From: Phellopilus nigrolimitatus | Taxonomy: Eukaryota; Basidiomycota; Agaricomycetes; Hymenochaetales; Hymenochaetaceae | Direction of reading: 5' to 3' | Assembly: GCA_021029095.1 (NCBI GenBank) | Contig: JAJOHG010000018.1 | Location: forward strand, 186,001-250,000 | Length of the DNA stretch: 64,000 nucleotides | Part shown: piece after piece, positions 11,690 through 23,040 of the stretch | How the letters are laid out: the number at the start of each line of letters is the position of its first letter | Position numbering within the stretch: position 1 is the first letter of the stretch | Program-made: the position numbers and the translations under genes | Notes under the pieces: generated by a model | Seen by the model: the letters and a program-made list of their open reading frames with translations, nothing else | Told to the model about the DNA's origin: nothing | The model's database searches: none

Positions 11690-12570
11690 AAAACAACCTG
11701 GTGGGTTCAGTGGGGCTCCGCAACGTACCGTATACTGGTACGTACGTATTTTCGAAACCTGAATACTGGTACGTTCAGTATTAATACGGTCCGTATTTTG
11801 AGTTTTCGTGGGCACATACGGTACGGTACTGGTACGGTACTGACCGTATACGGTGATACGTGGTATACGGGTTATGTAAACATAGAAGAAAGTTTCGTTT
11901 TGGAAATTTTACAAGAGTTTGTCGCATTTTGCCTTTTTCCGGCATCAAAATCATATTTATTTGTTGAGAAGAGCAAACGGCAGGCAGTGGCAAGAAAAAA
12001 AAAAGAGAGGAGGGGGGAGGGGATGGCGGCACCAAAGTCCCACTTTTATTTTTCCAATTTCATTTGAATCTGCTCTATGACACACGTATGATGCAAAGTA
12101 AAAAAGACTGGAAAAGGTAGAAAATTGAGGGAGATAGTCGTGCTCGTCGTTCGACACGACGAGCACAACTATCTCGGTGTCGCGCGCGGCGCGGGAAGCC
12201 AGCGGCGTGCGTTGATGGCGATGAAAAGTCACGTGGATTGCCAACACGGGCAGTGCCGACGATCCACGCTGTGGTGGCACGGCCGCAGTGATGTCAAATA
12301 GCCGGCAATCAGCATTTATTTGAAGTATTATTTGCAGTTGGGAGACTAATACCTAATTAGAGGTATGTACCTCACGATCACATGCTTCTAGTTAGATAGT
12401 ATGGGTGTAGGGTCACGTATCACGTATTACGAACGTATACAGACATATTATACGGGTTCAATACGTGTACGGTCACGTAAATACGTGACCGTATTTTAGA
12501 CCCTCGGAGAGCATTACGATACTGGTACGTGACCGTACCGTACCGTACCCGGTTCACGTATTCGGCGTGT
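11690..12570. repeat. GTACGGTAC-rich repetitive stretch, possible decayed transposon
   Basis: Both sides of this region (about 11725-11870 and 12405-12560) are packed with variants of CCGTAC, GGTACG, CACGTA and GTATACGG, partly palindromic, while the middle is ordinary AT-rich DNA with a hairpin. The layout, subterminal motif clusters flanking a core, suggests a non-autonomous DNA element in the gap between two genes. Clean terminal inverted repeats and a target duplication were not found. Confidence 0.4.
12131..12175. repeat. 45 nt hairpin with 20 nt arms
   Basis: Arms GAGATAGTCGTGCTCGTCGT and its complement differ at one position and flank a TCGAC loop. It lies in the middle of the GTACGGTAC-rich stretch and may be part of that element. 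Confidence 0.75.
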
Positions 12571-12609
12571 GGACTCGCGCTCTAGTTTATCAAACGGCGA
12601 AAGCCATGG

Positions 12610-14575
12610 ATGCACGCTTCTCGCGCAGTCCACGACGCAGTCTGCGCACACCCAGACTCACAGCCTCAAACTCAAACTCAGAGTCAGACTCGGACTCGGA
12701 CTCGGACTCAGACGACAGCGATGCTGAGCGACTCAAGGCCGCGCCGCACGCTGCGCGCCGTCAACAAGGTGCCGACCGAGCTCACCGCTGCTGCTGCGGC
12801 GGCGAAGCCGGGAGCGGCACAAGGATACGCCGTGCCGCCGCCGCCGCGCCCGCGCCGGCCCGCCGCAGGGCACAAGCCAAGCGGAAAGGGCAAGGGCAAG
12901 CGGGCGGCGGCGTCATCGGAAGACGAGGTCGAGGAGATCGTGGCCGAGCCCGCGCAAGCGCCAAACGCAAGGGGCAAAGGCAGGAACGCCAGCCGCGCTG
13001 CAAAGGCGCGGCCGAAGGCGGACAAGACGCGCGACCTGGGGCACGTACTCACCGACCCGCAGAGCCCGCTCGTGAACCTGGACATCTCCGTCAGTCGCCC
13101 CCGTTTCCTTGTCGGTGCTGACGAATGAGCGCTGTGTTCTCATTGGGAGATTTTTTTCGTTTATCGCAGGACGTCCTCAACTTCGATAACTGGAGTGCGC
13201 TGTCCCCGGAATCGCGCACGAGGCTCTGCAAGCTCCTCCCTCCGACGGCGCTCGGCGTGCACGCACAAGCCCTAGACAGCTCACATCCGTCGAGAAGACT
13301 TAAAGCGCATGACCAGCACGCCGGACACGGTACATTAAACATCCAAGTGAGCACTCTAATCACTGTCAGACTTGGGGGACGAACAGCTGAACTCGTTCTA
13401 AGAATACAGAACGCGATCCCGCAGACGGGCAAGTTGACGAAAAGCAACCTTTGTTGCAAGGAACATCCGGGGCCGCAGCACTCAGCGACTCAGATCAAGA
13501 TCAAGTGCTCGACCCTTCCTTCTTCACCGACCCCTATTTTGAGTCCGCAGCACGGACATTCCAGGTATGTCTAAGCTTCCTTTACCTGTCATTTGTTCAT
13601 TCTGCGGGCTATCCGTGTGCTATGACCACAATCGACGTTGAGTGCGTTCCTCACAAATATGAACTTCAACCAGGACCACCTCTACTCTGGCTGGCAGACG
13701 CGCGAGCACCGCGCATTTGTCGAACAGCACCTCGCTGGCGTGCGCGTCGGCGCGCTACACGCGCCCTGGAAGGACGAGGTCTGGGAGCGCGAGCACCCCG
13801 AAGACCTCATAGAGGATCTTGAAGAGGAAGACCGGGACGCGCCGCTTGACCCTTCCTCGTCTGTGGTCAATATCGGTTTGAGAGGCTCAAAGTCGAGGGG
13901 GAAGGGGAAGGAGAGGTACGTTGTTCTGAGCACTTCACGAAGATTTCTGATGTATGAATTACTCCCTCCGCAGTGCCAAAGTTAGCGACCTGGCGCCACT
14001 TATTCGCAAAGGGTTCTTGCAAGCCGGGGATGTCATATCGTTCAAGAAGAAATTCAACTTCCTAGGCGATATTGTGGAGAAGGATGCGCTGGTACGAGTT
14101 ATCTCCATTCTTATATCGGGTCATCTGTGCTGCTCTCTATTTCTTCTTCTTATCATGACGGATACTAATTTAGTCTGCAATCCAGGTCAGTGCGATCCAC
14201 CCGAAAACACACGCTCTCACCCTGCTTACCACCGTCGGGCATCTGCGAGATCTCCCGCCCTCGCTTCTCGTCTTATCTGTCTCTCTGGTAGGTGAAATCC
14301 AGGACTCTGCAGGCGCCGATGCCGTACGTGAGGCGTATGCATCCAATCCGTCGCAAATCGCGAACGCACTGTTGGATCTTGACGGGCGCGTACCACGGAC
14401 GCTGCGCCCGAGATTCGATGCCTGGAAGGCATTGAAGGTATGGCGTTGGCCGGGAGACACTAGTAGTTCTGGATTGGACAACATGATGCCGGAAGAAGCT
14501 GCACTTTTGGAACGAGGTGGGCGCGAAGATTACGGGACACTCTTTTACCTTAGGGGGGCGGCTTTTGATGTGTGA
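12610..14575 (+). CDS. ASXH/DEUBAD domain protein (6 exons, 477 or 514 aa)
   Basis: Exons run 12610 (or 12721)-13089, 13170-13329, 13410-13564, 13674-13915, 13974-14091 and 14186-14575. The central part matches the Asx homology fold: LTDPQSPLVNLDI, DVLNFDNWSALSPES, LCKLLPPTAL, then LDPSFFTDPYFESAARTFQ and HLYSGWQTREH. This domain regulates BAP1/Calypso-type deubiquitinases in animals; fungal members are less studied but are nuclear in context. Downstream comes LIRKGFLQAGDVISFKK, similar to small chromatin-associated domains that accompany ASXH. The N-terminus is basic and low-complexity with a Thr-Gln/Arg run. Start choice is uncertain: 12721 begins MLSDSRPRRTLR, 12610 adds the Thr-Gln run, and a better Kozak ATG at 12606 lies in another frame. 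The exon 2/3 join (donor at 13330) is the least certain. Confidence 0.75.
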
Positions 14576-14840
14576 AATAAAAGAGGAGACGTGATCAAGC
14601 TCATATATGTTGTTCATTCGGAATATGTAGGTGCATTGGAATTCAGCTGCATCAGTCTCGAATATCAAATAACATATTATCCATCACAATAAAACATCAA
14701 CAAATGCATTGTCAGAATGCTTTGCCTTGAATGCCAACTCGCATGTGAGTAAACCGTAGACATTGCGAAGGTAAGAGACGAGCCGAGTCAAAAACAGTCC
14801 TCCCATGTCCAAAGGGGTCTGCTCCGGAGGCGCATCGTCA
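14576..14840. other. 3' flank of the ASXH gene
   Basis: AT-rich sequence with no supported gene. It ends where repeat copy B starts. Confidence 0.3.
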
Positions 14841-15978
14841 GAGTCTTAGGTTACCCTAGGGTACCATTCGGTGGCACGAACGCGGGCCCGTCGTCAGCAC
14901 AAAACTGGACAGCAGCTGAGGCATCGCACCACCGACAGCGCTGGCTTCCGCGGCTATTTGCCAGCAGGCCGGACTGTCAGCTCATCGCAGCTAAAGCTGG
15001 ACGAGATCTGACTCCATCGACCTAACCACATTATGGAAGCTACGCGCTGGCTCCGAAACGACGTCGAAAGGCTAGATTCACTTCCGCGGCTTTTGCCAGC
15101 AACTCGGACTGTCAGCCCGCCGCAGTTTAGACTGGACAGGCGACTCCATCGAGCTGCCACATTATGGAAGGAGAGCTGGCCTCGAACCGACGTGGACAAA
15201 CTAGATTCACTTCCGCGGCTTTTGCCAGCAGCCCGGACTGTCAGCCCGTCGCAGTTTGGATAGGACGGGCAACTCCATCGGACTGCCACATTATGGAAGG
15301 AGAGCCAGCGATCCTATCTTCGTTTCTATTGACGCGCGCCTGTGCACGATGCGACAGGACTTGAGAAGTCACGAAAACTCCGAAAGAAAATCTGCAAGCA
15401 CCAGTCTCAGCTTTAAGCGCGTTGGTGAATATCATTCAGGTCTCACCAATGGTTGCGCACTGCTATCTCCAGCACTACTCGTATCAGGGCCACAACAAGG
15501 GTGGCAAGAAGCGGCTGTCGATTTTCCTGATTATTCCCCGTGGATATGGATTAATGTCAGAGACAAGTGGCACAGTCGAGAAACTCACCAAGAAGCGACA
15601 GCATTGGACGTCAGCATAGCGAGCGTGGATGGGAGTGAGTGAGGGGTGCGCTCAGAAGAGGTAGGCGGCGATGCCCGTGCTAGTCTCGAGTGGCATGGAC
15701 TCTACGACGCGTTCTCGTGAGTCGGGTGGCACAAGCTTGAGACGAGGTAATATGCTTACGAGGGTGCTTCAAGCCATCGACAGAGGTAAGACGGAGGAAG
15801 GGTAAATGAAAGTAGTATGCGTGCTCTGGCTGGAGATGGTGGAGGTAGGAGAGCAAGGAACTGACGAGCAGGAGGGCGGACCTGCGCTCTATTTATCGCG
15901 TCCTAGACCGCGTTTCGAGCTCCGCTTTAATAAGATCGCCTTACCTAATTTGGTACTAGACAATCTCAATGACATCAC
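14841..15978 (-). repeat. 1.1 kb dispersed repeat, copy B (inverted relative to copy A)
   Basis: Reverse complement of copy A at 6143-7246, including the three ~130 bp tandem units (about 14935-15300 here) and the TATA-like and intron-like signals. Several frame-breaking differences separate the copies. Together with copy A it forms a pair of inverted repeats around the carnitine acetyltransferase and ASXH genes. Confidence 0.75.
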
Positions 15979-16476
15979 GCCCCCGCGAGCGTCTAGTGAT
16001 CGAGATGTGAGCTTTCTGACTTGAACAATATTTTCGGGAGCGGTTACAGAGCTAAAGCTATAGAGCATTTTTTATCTAAAACGGCTAGGTGACGAAGAAA
16101 TTCACGAAACAAGTCCGCGGAAGCAGATGAAGTTGTGGCTGGCGCATAATTTCACCGTTACAAGTGGTTAGGGACCCACATCGCTGAGTTCTTTTTCTGA
16201 ATGTTTTGCTATCGCATTTCTGTACAAGACTTTCTGTCTGCCAGAAAGTTGGGTTCAGATGTCTTCAAGTTGTGTGGAAATCTAAAGAGGACACAAATCC
16301 TCTAAAGCTGTGCTGGCTAATAAAACCTTGAAGGATGGGCAGAATCAGATGGCAAGGGGATTCAGAGCGATAGGATCAGAAAGGCAAGCGACGGAAATAT
16401 ATTCTATGTACTCAGAATCTCCCAAGCATTTAAGTCAGTGCTCCCACTATACTCTAATCCAATATACTGATGCGGA
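15979..16476. other. Intergenic, no feature seen
   Basis: AT-rich stretch 3' of the GST gene and next to the repeat. No supported frame, repeat or RNA gene. Confidence 0.3.
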
Positions 16477-17401
16477 TCACTTGCTCAACTTGGCTGCGAA
16501 TTCCGCCGCATCCGCCTTGGTGGACTTCCAAGATTTGCGCGAGGATATGTCAGTCCACCAGCGAGCTACATTAGGCGTGGCCTTCAGGCCACCGAAGCCG
16601 ACACGCTCGGTGATGAGGTCACCAACAGGCAAGTGGAAGAGGTCAGCAAGAGTGAACTCCTGCGAAAATAAGGCGAAGTGGATTAACATCAAGGTTCTCA
16701 TTCACAGACTTTATTCTTAAGGAGAAGATGGCTTACATTGCCAGCAAGATACTTCTGCTTGCCAAGGATGACTTCGTACACCTTCAGTTTCTCCGCGAGC
16801 ACCTTCGCTTGTTCGTCCGCGAGCGCGTCGCTGCCCTGGAAACCCTTTCTCCTATGCATCATCCGTTGTCGTCAGCACAAAGTACCGGTAGCATTACAGA
16901 AAGGCCGAGGGAAATCGAGGTCGACGTCGATATCGATGCTTGAGATGGGACGATTACTCACGGCTTGAAGATTTTCTCCACCGCAACGGTTATCGCAAAG
17001 GGGTAGAAGTTGTTGAGCTCGATCGATGCTGCCTGCTCGAAGAGTGCTTTCTTCTTCAGGTCCTTGGGCACCAGCCCGCTCTCCGCACCGTATTTTTCAG
17101 CTACGTAGCGAGCGATCGCGCGGCTCTCGAAGAGCTGGAAGCCATCCTCCTCGACCTAAGCATAGGATGTTCAAACGCGTCAATATCCTGTTTAATCATT
17201 CAGACAAATATAGGCAAGTAAGCTCACCAGGACTGGGATCTGGCCGAAAGGTTGCTTGTTTGCAATGTACTCCGGGTTCTTGTGTTCTCCAGCACTGATA
17301 TTGACGGGGACGATTTCGTAGGGCAGTCCAAGCTCTTTGAATGTCGTGACGACGGCCTGCGTGCACGTAGAGAGAATGTATCCGTGGATCTTGAGTACCA
17401 T
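16477..17401 (-). CDS. Glutathione S-transferase (4 exons, 221 aa)
   Basis: Conjugates glutathione to electrophilic compounds in the cytosol. Exons on the minus strand are 17401-17228, 17155-16962, 16851-16737 and 16659-16477, 666 nt in frame. The N-terminal thioredoxin-like half shows STCTQAVVTTFKELGLPYE and KQPFGQIPVL followed by FQLFESRAIARYVA, the glutathione-binding cis-Pro and Glu-Ser signature. The C-terminal helical half contains NEFTLADLFHLP and ends in SWKSTKADAAEFAAKLSK. Length and motifs fit the phi-like/fungal GTT group. A broken N-terminal copy lies just upstream at 17640-17836, so this is a remnant tandem family. Confidence 0.9.
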
Positions 17402-17639
17402 TTTGATGTTAAAAGGTTGAAGAAAAGGAGGAGAAAGCTAGCTATCCTTGCCTTGCCTTAGCACTTTTTATATACAAAAGTGCGTGCATATAGCGCCTAG
17501 CACGTACCCCAGAAGTCCGATTGATCGACGCTTTGCGTCATTCCGATTAGATTGATACGAGGAAGTCCGACTCGGATATGACTCAAAACAAAAATGCCGG
17601 CTTTTCGGAATTATAGTGTCGTCTTTCTGAGGTGATTGG

Positions 17640-17836
17640 TATGACTTCAAAAGAAATATAGAGCGCATATGTAGGTATCTGTCCCAACGGCTGCGTATTC
17701 TTCGTAGGCCACTCGACGCTCTTGCGCTGGACTTTGACCGGTACAAGCTCGTACGTAATGCCGAATTCCTTGCGCACTACAGCAATTGCGTTGCGTACGC
17801 TCGAAGTTGGGCGACGCTATAAACTTTGACGGCCAT
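17640..17836 (-). pseudogene. Broken N-terminal GST copy
   Basis: The minus strand begins with ATG (MAVKVY), then needs a one-base frame change to read SSVRNAIAVVRKEFGITYE and TQPLGQIPT, which parallel the N-terminal half of the neighbouring GST. No matching second half follows before 17470. It is therefore a truncated, frameshifted paralogue rather than a working gene. Confidence 0.75.
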
Positions 17837-18275
17837 GGTGATTCTAAAAATTATGCGGAGCTTTGAAGGGTTGATGATTGGTAGAAGAACCTGCGGCTGA
17901 AGACAGCCTCACAGCCTATCTTAAATAACTTTTACTCTCCACTCGAGAAATGAACCTGTAGAAAGTCACGTTAGTATTTTGCCAAGTAGATTGCCTCGCA
18001 ATCCGAGACGGTCAGCATTGGCAAGAAATTGTGGCCCATGAGAAAGCTCATCATCATCATACAGTTCAATGGCGGCTCAGGAAAGACCGGGGAACTTGTG
18101 AAAGACTCAAGCAGACAGCCGAGAAAAAAGGTAGATAAATGAAACACTTCACGGGGTTAGAGCCTCATATGACCTCAGCCAATAGTTTGCATGACACATG
18201 GGAAGTGCAAAACAATAATTATTACATTGAAACAGCGATGATACTGGAAGAATGAAGAAAAAGAGTCGAATGGCT

Positions 18276-19405
18276 TCACTGGGTCTGCGTACCATAGCCA
18301 CGGATACCCTCTGCGAATGCCCACTCCGTCGTGAGCGACTTGGAGTCCAAGATGTTAGCACCTGCAGCGGTGATGGTAGCGATTTGATACTAAGCGAAGA
18401 AATATTAAGTGAGCAAGTCGAAGGGCGAGATAGATATGTAGTCAGAAAGCATGCCTTATTTAAACTACGGGCGTCCCTGTAGAACAGCACTTTGAGGCTC
18501 TGCTCGATAATCTCACGCGCTTGCTCCTCCGTGAGTTCATCTTCCTTGCCTTCGACCGCCTTTCGCAGGAGTGGCTGGGCGATGTACGCGCCGTAACCTG
18601 TCGCGATGGTCGACGACGTGTATGTCACACCTAGGAGGTCGACATACGCTAAGAACCTTCAGGCAACATTGTCAGATATTCAAAAATCAGCTCAGTCATG
18701 TAACGCAGGACGAGAATGGGAAGCCCACCGTTGTCCGTTTTTAAAACCCCCAACCAGAATCGAGTTCCACAGAGGGTCGAACTTCGAGCGGCGACGGTAC
18801 ATGACCTGGCTGAGATACTCATGGATCTCTGCTGGTCCAAGCGTGTGCTCGTCATCCTTCGTCGTCTCCTCTTCAATAAGCAGGCTATCCAGCATATGTT
18901 GAATATGTTGGAAGTCGGACATGTCTCCACTCGCGGCGAGGACAGTGTACGACCCGACGGCGTGTAAGCGCTGGATATCCTTGAAGCGCGCGAGCGAGCC
19001 ATACGACGCTTAAGCCCGCGACCATTTTTGTTCAATTCCAATTGCATTTATGCGTCCTTGAAGATGTCCTACTCACCAAGGTTGTCCGCCGCCATCATGA
19101 TCCCGTCCTTATACTTGATAGCAAGCACGCTCGTCCCCGTCACAATTGGTTGCCTATGAGCCGCAATTGTATGACTTCTCTTTCACGAGGTCACATTCTG
19201 AAACGACTCTTGACGTACTGAGTCCTCTGCACACCCTCCGCGAACGCATCTTTCGGCCCATTGTATGGCCTGTGATGAAGTGGATAGGTGTTGTATGCAT
19301 CATGGTCCTCGCTGCGCTTCAAACCCAGCACATAAGCATAGTGATACTCAATTCAGTATGGGATATACCTACCGGGCGCCCCCAGTTCGTAGGAAAGTGG
19401 TCCAT
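18276..19405 (-). CDS. PRE4: Proteasome subunit beta type-7 (PRE4/PSMB4-like; 6 exons, 267 aa)
   Basis: Non-catalytic beta-ring subunit of the 20S proteasome. Exons: 19405-19373, 19316-19219, 19153-19077, 19008-18729, 18656-18455 and 18389-18276; 804 nt in frame. Landmarks are MDHFPTNWGRP, QPIVTGTSVLAIKYKDGIMMAADNL, GSLARFKDIQRLHAVG, EYLSQVMYRRRSKFDPLWNS, GVTYTSSTIATGYGAY and LKVLFYRDARSLNK joined to YQIATITAAGANI. The final intron starts with GC, not GT (AAG|GCATGC ... TTAG), and no GT donor nearby keeps the conserved SLNKYQIATI reading. The prosegment before VTGTSV is short and the catalytic Thr pattern is absent, as expected for this subunit. Confidence 0.93.
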
Positions 19406-19872
19406 TGTGCAAGTAGAGGTTCGACGAGGAAGAGTGTTTCGTCTCAATTGTTCACATCGACGCGCGTGCACGACGCGTCATTCGGCGGTGAGAACGACCT
19501 TCCTCTTATGTCGGATATTATATAATCGCATTTATCACAGTCCCGAAGCCTTGCTCATTTCCGCCTTTCCTCTCGACTTTCACAGAGCGAACCTATCCCA
19601 AAGACATCTATCGATTCAATAATAGATACAAAAAAAGAGAGCACGTGATGTAGAGAACTGCATAGAAAGCTACATAAATCCATTCCAAGATCGTTCATTT
19701 CTGGAGAGAATGAAAAATAGCTCCGTAAATTTACGGGTATAAGTTGAACTAGAAGGTATCACCAATGACGAGAATTTAGGACGTTCCATTTTCTGCTACA
19801 GGAAAACTCGGTTCGATGAAGGTCGCGATCCTTGCCCAATGACCTGATCTGAGAAAAAGATAGAAGACAACC
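19406..19872. other. Spacer between PRE4 and P450
   Basis: Upstream region of PRE4 and 3' flank of the P450, both on the minus strand. No supported gene; a pyrimidine-rich stretch close to the PRE4 start is the only notable feature. Confidence 0.3.
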
Positions 19873-22347
19873 CTAGTTATGAGAAGCCTTCTTAAAGCGA
19901 ACCCAGAGACCACCCTGTATCACGTCGGCGTTCAGACCACGCACCTCATGCAAAAAGCTGAAAAGCTTACCTTGACATACAGCGTCAGCGCAGCAGCTGG
20001 CCAGCAGCGCTCAATCGCCTGTCGACCTTGCTTAGCTTTCCAATGAGTTGGAGGGAGCGAGCCCTCGGGCTGGAACTCTGGCGCGAGCGTGAATGTATCG
20101 AATTGCTGCAGGAGACGCACAAGGAAGAACGACGCCTCGTTGTAAGCAAAATTCTGGCCGATGCACTACAGCGAGCAGAGGGAATATTATTCCAGTCATG
20201 AGCTGTCGAAGCTCTAACAATAGTGAGTGGGAATAGGTACTCACGATCCGCGGGCCCGCGCTAAATGGTGTGAACATCATCGGATTGGCTGAAAGCTTCG
20301 CCGTGCGCGCCGGGTTGAGGAAACGCTCAGGGTCGAAGATGTCCGCGTCTGGGCCCCAAAGGTCTGGGTTGCGTTGCATCAGCATAGGCATATACATAAT
20401 CGGCGTCCCGCCTGGCATGTACAAGGGTTCTGTAGGCGTCGGAATAAAAGGTATGTGAGGATAAGGTGACGCCGCAGTGGTATATGACGGCAAGTTGGAT
20501 GGCGGAAGTGAGATGGGCGCTGGACGCGACTCCCGCACATTGAGCGGTACTGGCGGAAATAGACGAAGTGTCTCATTAAGAACAGCACGCACTACATAAC
20601 GTTCAGTACTAAGTATCAATTGACTAGGGAAAGACATAGACACACCGTATTTGAGACCACGAAGACTTTCGTATGTCGGGATTCGGTCAAGACCATGTGT
20701 TTGAAGAACTTCGTCACGCATGCGCTTGGCGACCTCCGGGTACATAGCCATGAAGTAAGTAACAAATGTCAACAAGCAAGCAGTCTGAAAAATAGGACGA
20801 GGCGACTTTTGAGAAAGAGCATGGGGATCGATCGTGAGAAGGCTTACGGTATCGCGCGAAGCGAGCAAGATGCTCAGCAATTCGTCGCGGATCAGGCCAA
20901 CATCTTGAATGATATAGATTTAGTCAGCAATCCAAGAACGATTATGAAAACGACATGCCTTCCGTACTCTGCGCCAAGTGTTCCATGAACGTCCGTTCCG
21001 AGATAGGAGCCTCGACGCCAGCCCGTTTCGCCTTCGCCTTTTCATCGATCGCTCGCTGTACAAGGGGGTCAAGCCACTTCTTCGTCACCTGCCCGGCCTC
21101 CTTGATCTTATTCTTCTTTACCTCTGCGACAGGCCAAAAATAGCCGAGGCGAGCGCGCTGGGTGATGACGCACTGCGCCTGTTCAAACGCCTGCGCGAAG
21201 CTCCCAAACGCATCGTTCGTTGCACTGCCTTTCGGGCCCATCTTCGCCTTCCCGGGCTCCGGAAGGGACAGCGACAACGTGTCGAGGTTGTTACCGAAAA
21301 GGAACTCAGACGCGCTGTCAAGTGTGAAGCGCGCGTAGAGATCCTGTGCGTCACACGGCTGTTCGGAGGCCGTTATGCGCGACAGGAGATTGAGAGTCGT
21401 CGTCGTGTGCTTATCGAAGATCTGGAAATCTGAGATGCGCTCACGCGCGAAAAAGGGCCGGGCAGTTACGCGGTGCTAAAAGGAAAGCGATGAGACTTGC
21501 TGCAAATGACATCCTTGGCTAAGGCTTACTATTTTCCATTTCTATAAATGAGGTGTCAGAAGAGAGAAAAAGCTACATCAAATCTCTGAATAGACACACC
21601 TCATCATCTCTGTTGAAGATTCCATCGCCCAAAAATTCTTCCCTATACAATGGAATAGTGATGAATAGTGATGAGCACGTCAGATAGATACAAATTAGGA
21701 AGTCGTTAAGAAGAAATTGGTGAGGCCGTCATGATAGGGGCGTCTAAGTTGTACATACATCCGTTCCTTCTGGCGACGACCTCTCCAGAAGTTGTTGAAC
21801 CCAGTCGCATGTACAAACTTCATGTGCTCCTCGTCCATGGTGATTATCTGCAAACAAAAACACGATAAGTATGAACAAGCTGCTGCAATTGAGCAGTATA
21901 TACCTGATCAACCCACAGGATCCGGGTGTTAAGTGTCGTGCACTTATATTCTTGAAAGAGCTCGAGATATACATCCATGAGATACGCAGTCTTGAATGCT
22001 TTCATCATGCGCAAAAGAATGTCAATATTTCCCGGCCACTTGCCCTTGATTCTCGGGATAGGTCTAGCACCGAGTCTTCTGGCCTGTTGAGTTTGCTTGC
22101 TGTCGTAATAGACATTGCGGAGAAAGCCCCAGAACACAATGGCCAGGAGATGCGCAGGTAAAGTAAAGAGGCCAAGGCGCACTTTCACATGACGACAGGA
22201 CTGAGAAAGAACCACGCAGGGCAAAACGAAGATACGGAGGACGTCAAGGAAAAGGCGTGTGCGGTATAGCTTCGGGTTGAGCCACATTTTGGGAGACTGT
22301 CCAGGAGGAGGGCTCGGGGGTGCAGGAACGCCTGCGTTTGTATCCAT
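19873..22347 (-). CDS. Cytochrome P450, CYP63/CYP52-clan type (10 exons, 627 aa)
   Basis: Membrane-bound heme monooxygenase; relatives hydroxylate alkanes, fatty acids and aromatics. Exons: 22347-21904, 21847-21759, 21642-21600, 21541-21530, 21475-20959, 20903-20848, 20784-20646, 20591-20245, 20165-19971 and 19914-19873; 1884 nt in frame. N-terminal hydrophobic segments precede KQTQQARRLGARPIPRIKG. The I-helix reads LLSILLASRDT followed by TACLLTFV; the K-helix is NETLRLFPPVP; PERF is present; the heme loop is FSAGPRI joined to CIGQNFAYNEAS. Exon 4 is only 12 nt (KWKI). Between exons 5 and 6 the best join, giving AQSTEDVGLIRDE, uses a GC donor (AAG|GCATGT); a GT donor at A|GTACGG is possible but deletes four conserved-looking residues. 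There is a Pro-rich insertion between the K-helix and PERF. Confidence 0.88.
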
Positions 22348-23040
22348 AGCTTTATACGAAGTCTTCTGTCTCGGGAGATTCAGCTCCGGGCCTCCCTCGA
22401 TGACCAGCTGGAACTTCCTGAGGAGCGAGTGAGAAAGTAAAAGAGAAAACTCACGGGAATTCAAATAAAGCAGGAAGACCGACGGAAAGAGAGGCGTTCC
22501 TTTGCGCGCAACTTCTTATGTGTTCTCGCCAGCATGGTCAAGCACAGCATACCACCTGCTTTGCGGAACCACCGTGTTCGTTGCCTTAGTCCATCTGGCA
22601 TCTGATGATCGTCGGTTTAATCCTGCCTCCGTTCTCTCACACTTCGAGAAGATCCAAAGAGCGACTTCTGACTGAATCCAGATAGCACATGAATTGTCAG
22701 GAGATTGCGAGTGTTCGCTTACTGTCAAGTTTCCATACTTCTGTAAGGAGTATAGCGAATACAAGTCATCATGTAACTTAACTTCTTCCCAAACTCGGAG
22801 ACTGAGCAGTCAGTGAGAAACATGCAATTGGCGAAGCGAACTTGTGACGGTGACTGCGGTCTTACGCGGGAATTTGAAGCTCCGCGGCAGGCTCAGCGGC
22901 AGGCTCAGCGGCAACATCGCCCCGACGACCGAGCTTTCAATAATCTCATCTCATCAAATGTGCGCTCCATCTTGACAAATCGTTCAGTTACGGCTTGTTA
23001 CAAAAATTAAAGACAGGCCAAGAATTTCCCGACCGGTTCT
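22348..23040. other. P450 upstream region
   Basis: No supported gene. A short direct repeat GGCAGGCTCAGC occurs twice near 22887-22910. Confidence 0.3.

Noticed and set aside
6143..15978. The inverted 1.1 kb repeats as ends of one giant transposon
   Set aside because: No target duplication or transposase was found, and the genes between are ordinary cellular genes; two independent insertions or a segmental duplication fit as well.
16477..22347. GST plus P450 as a secondary-metabolite or detoxification cluster
   Set aside because: A proteasome gene lies between them and no backbone biosynthetic enzyme or transporter is present.
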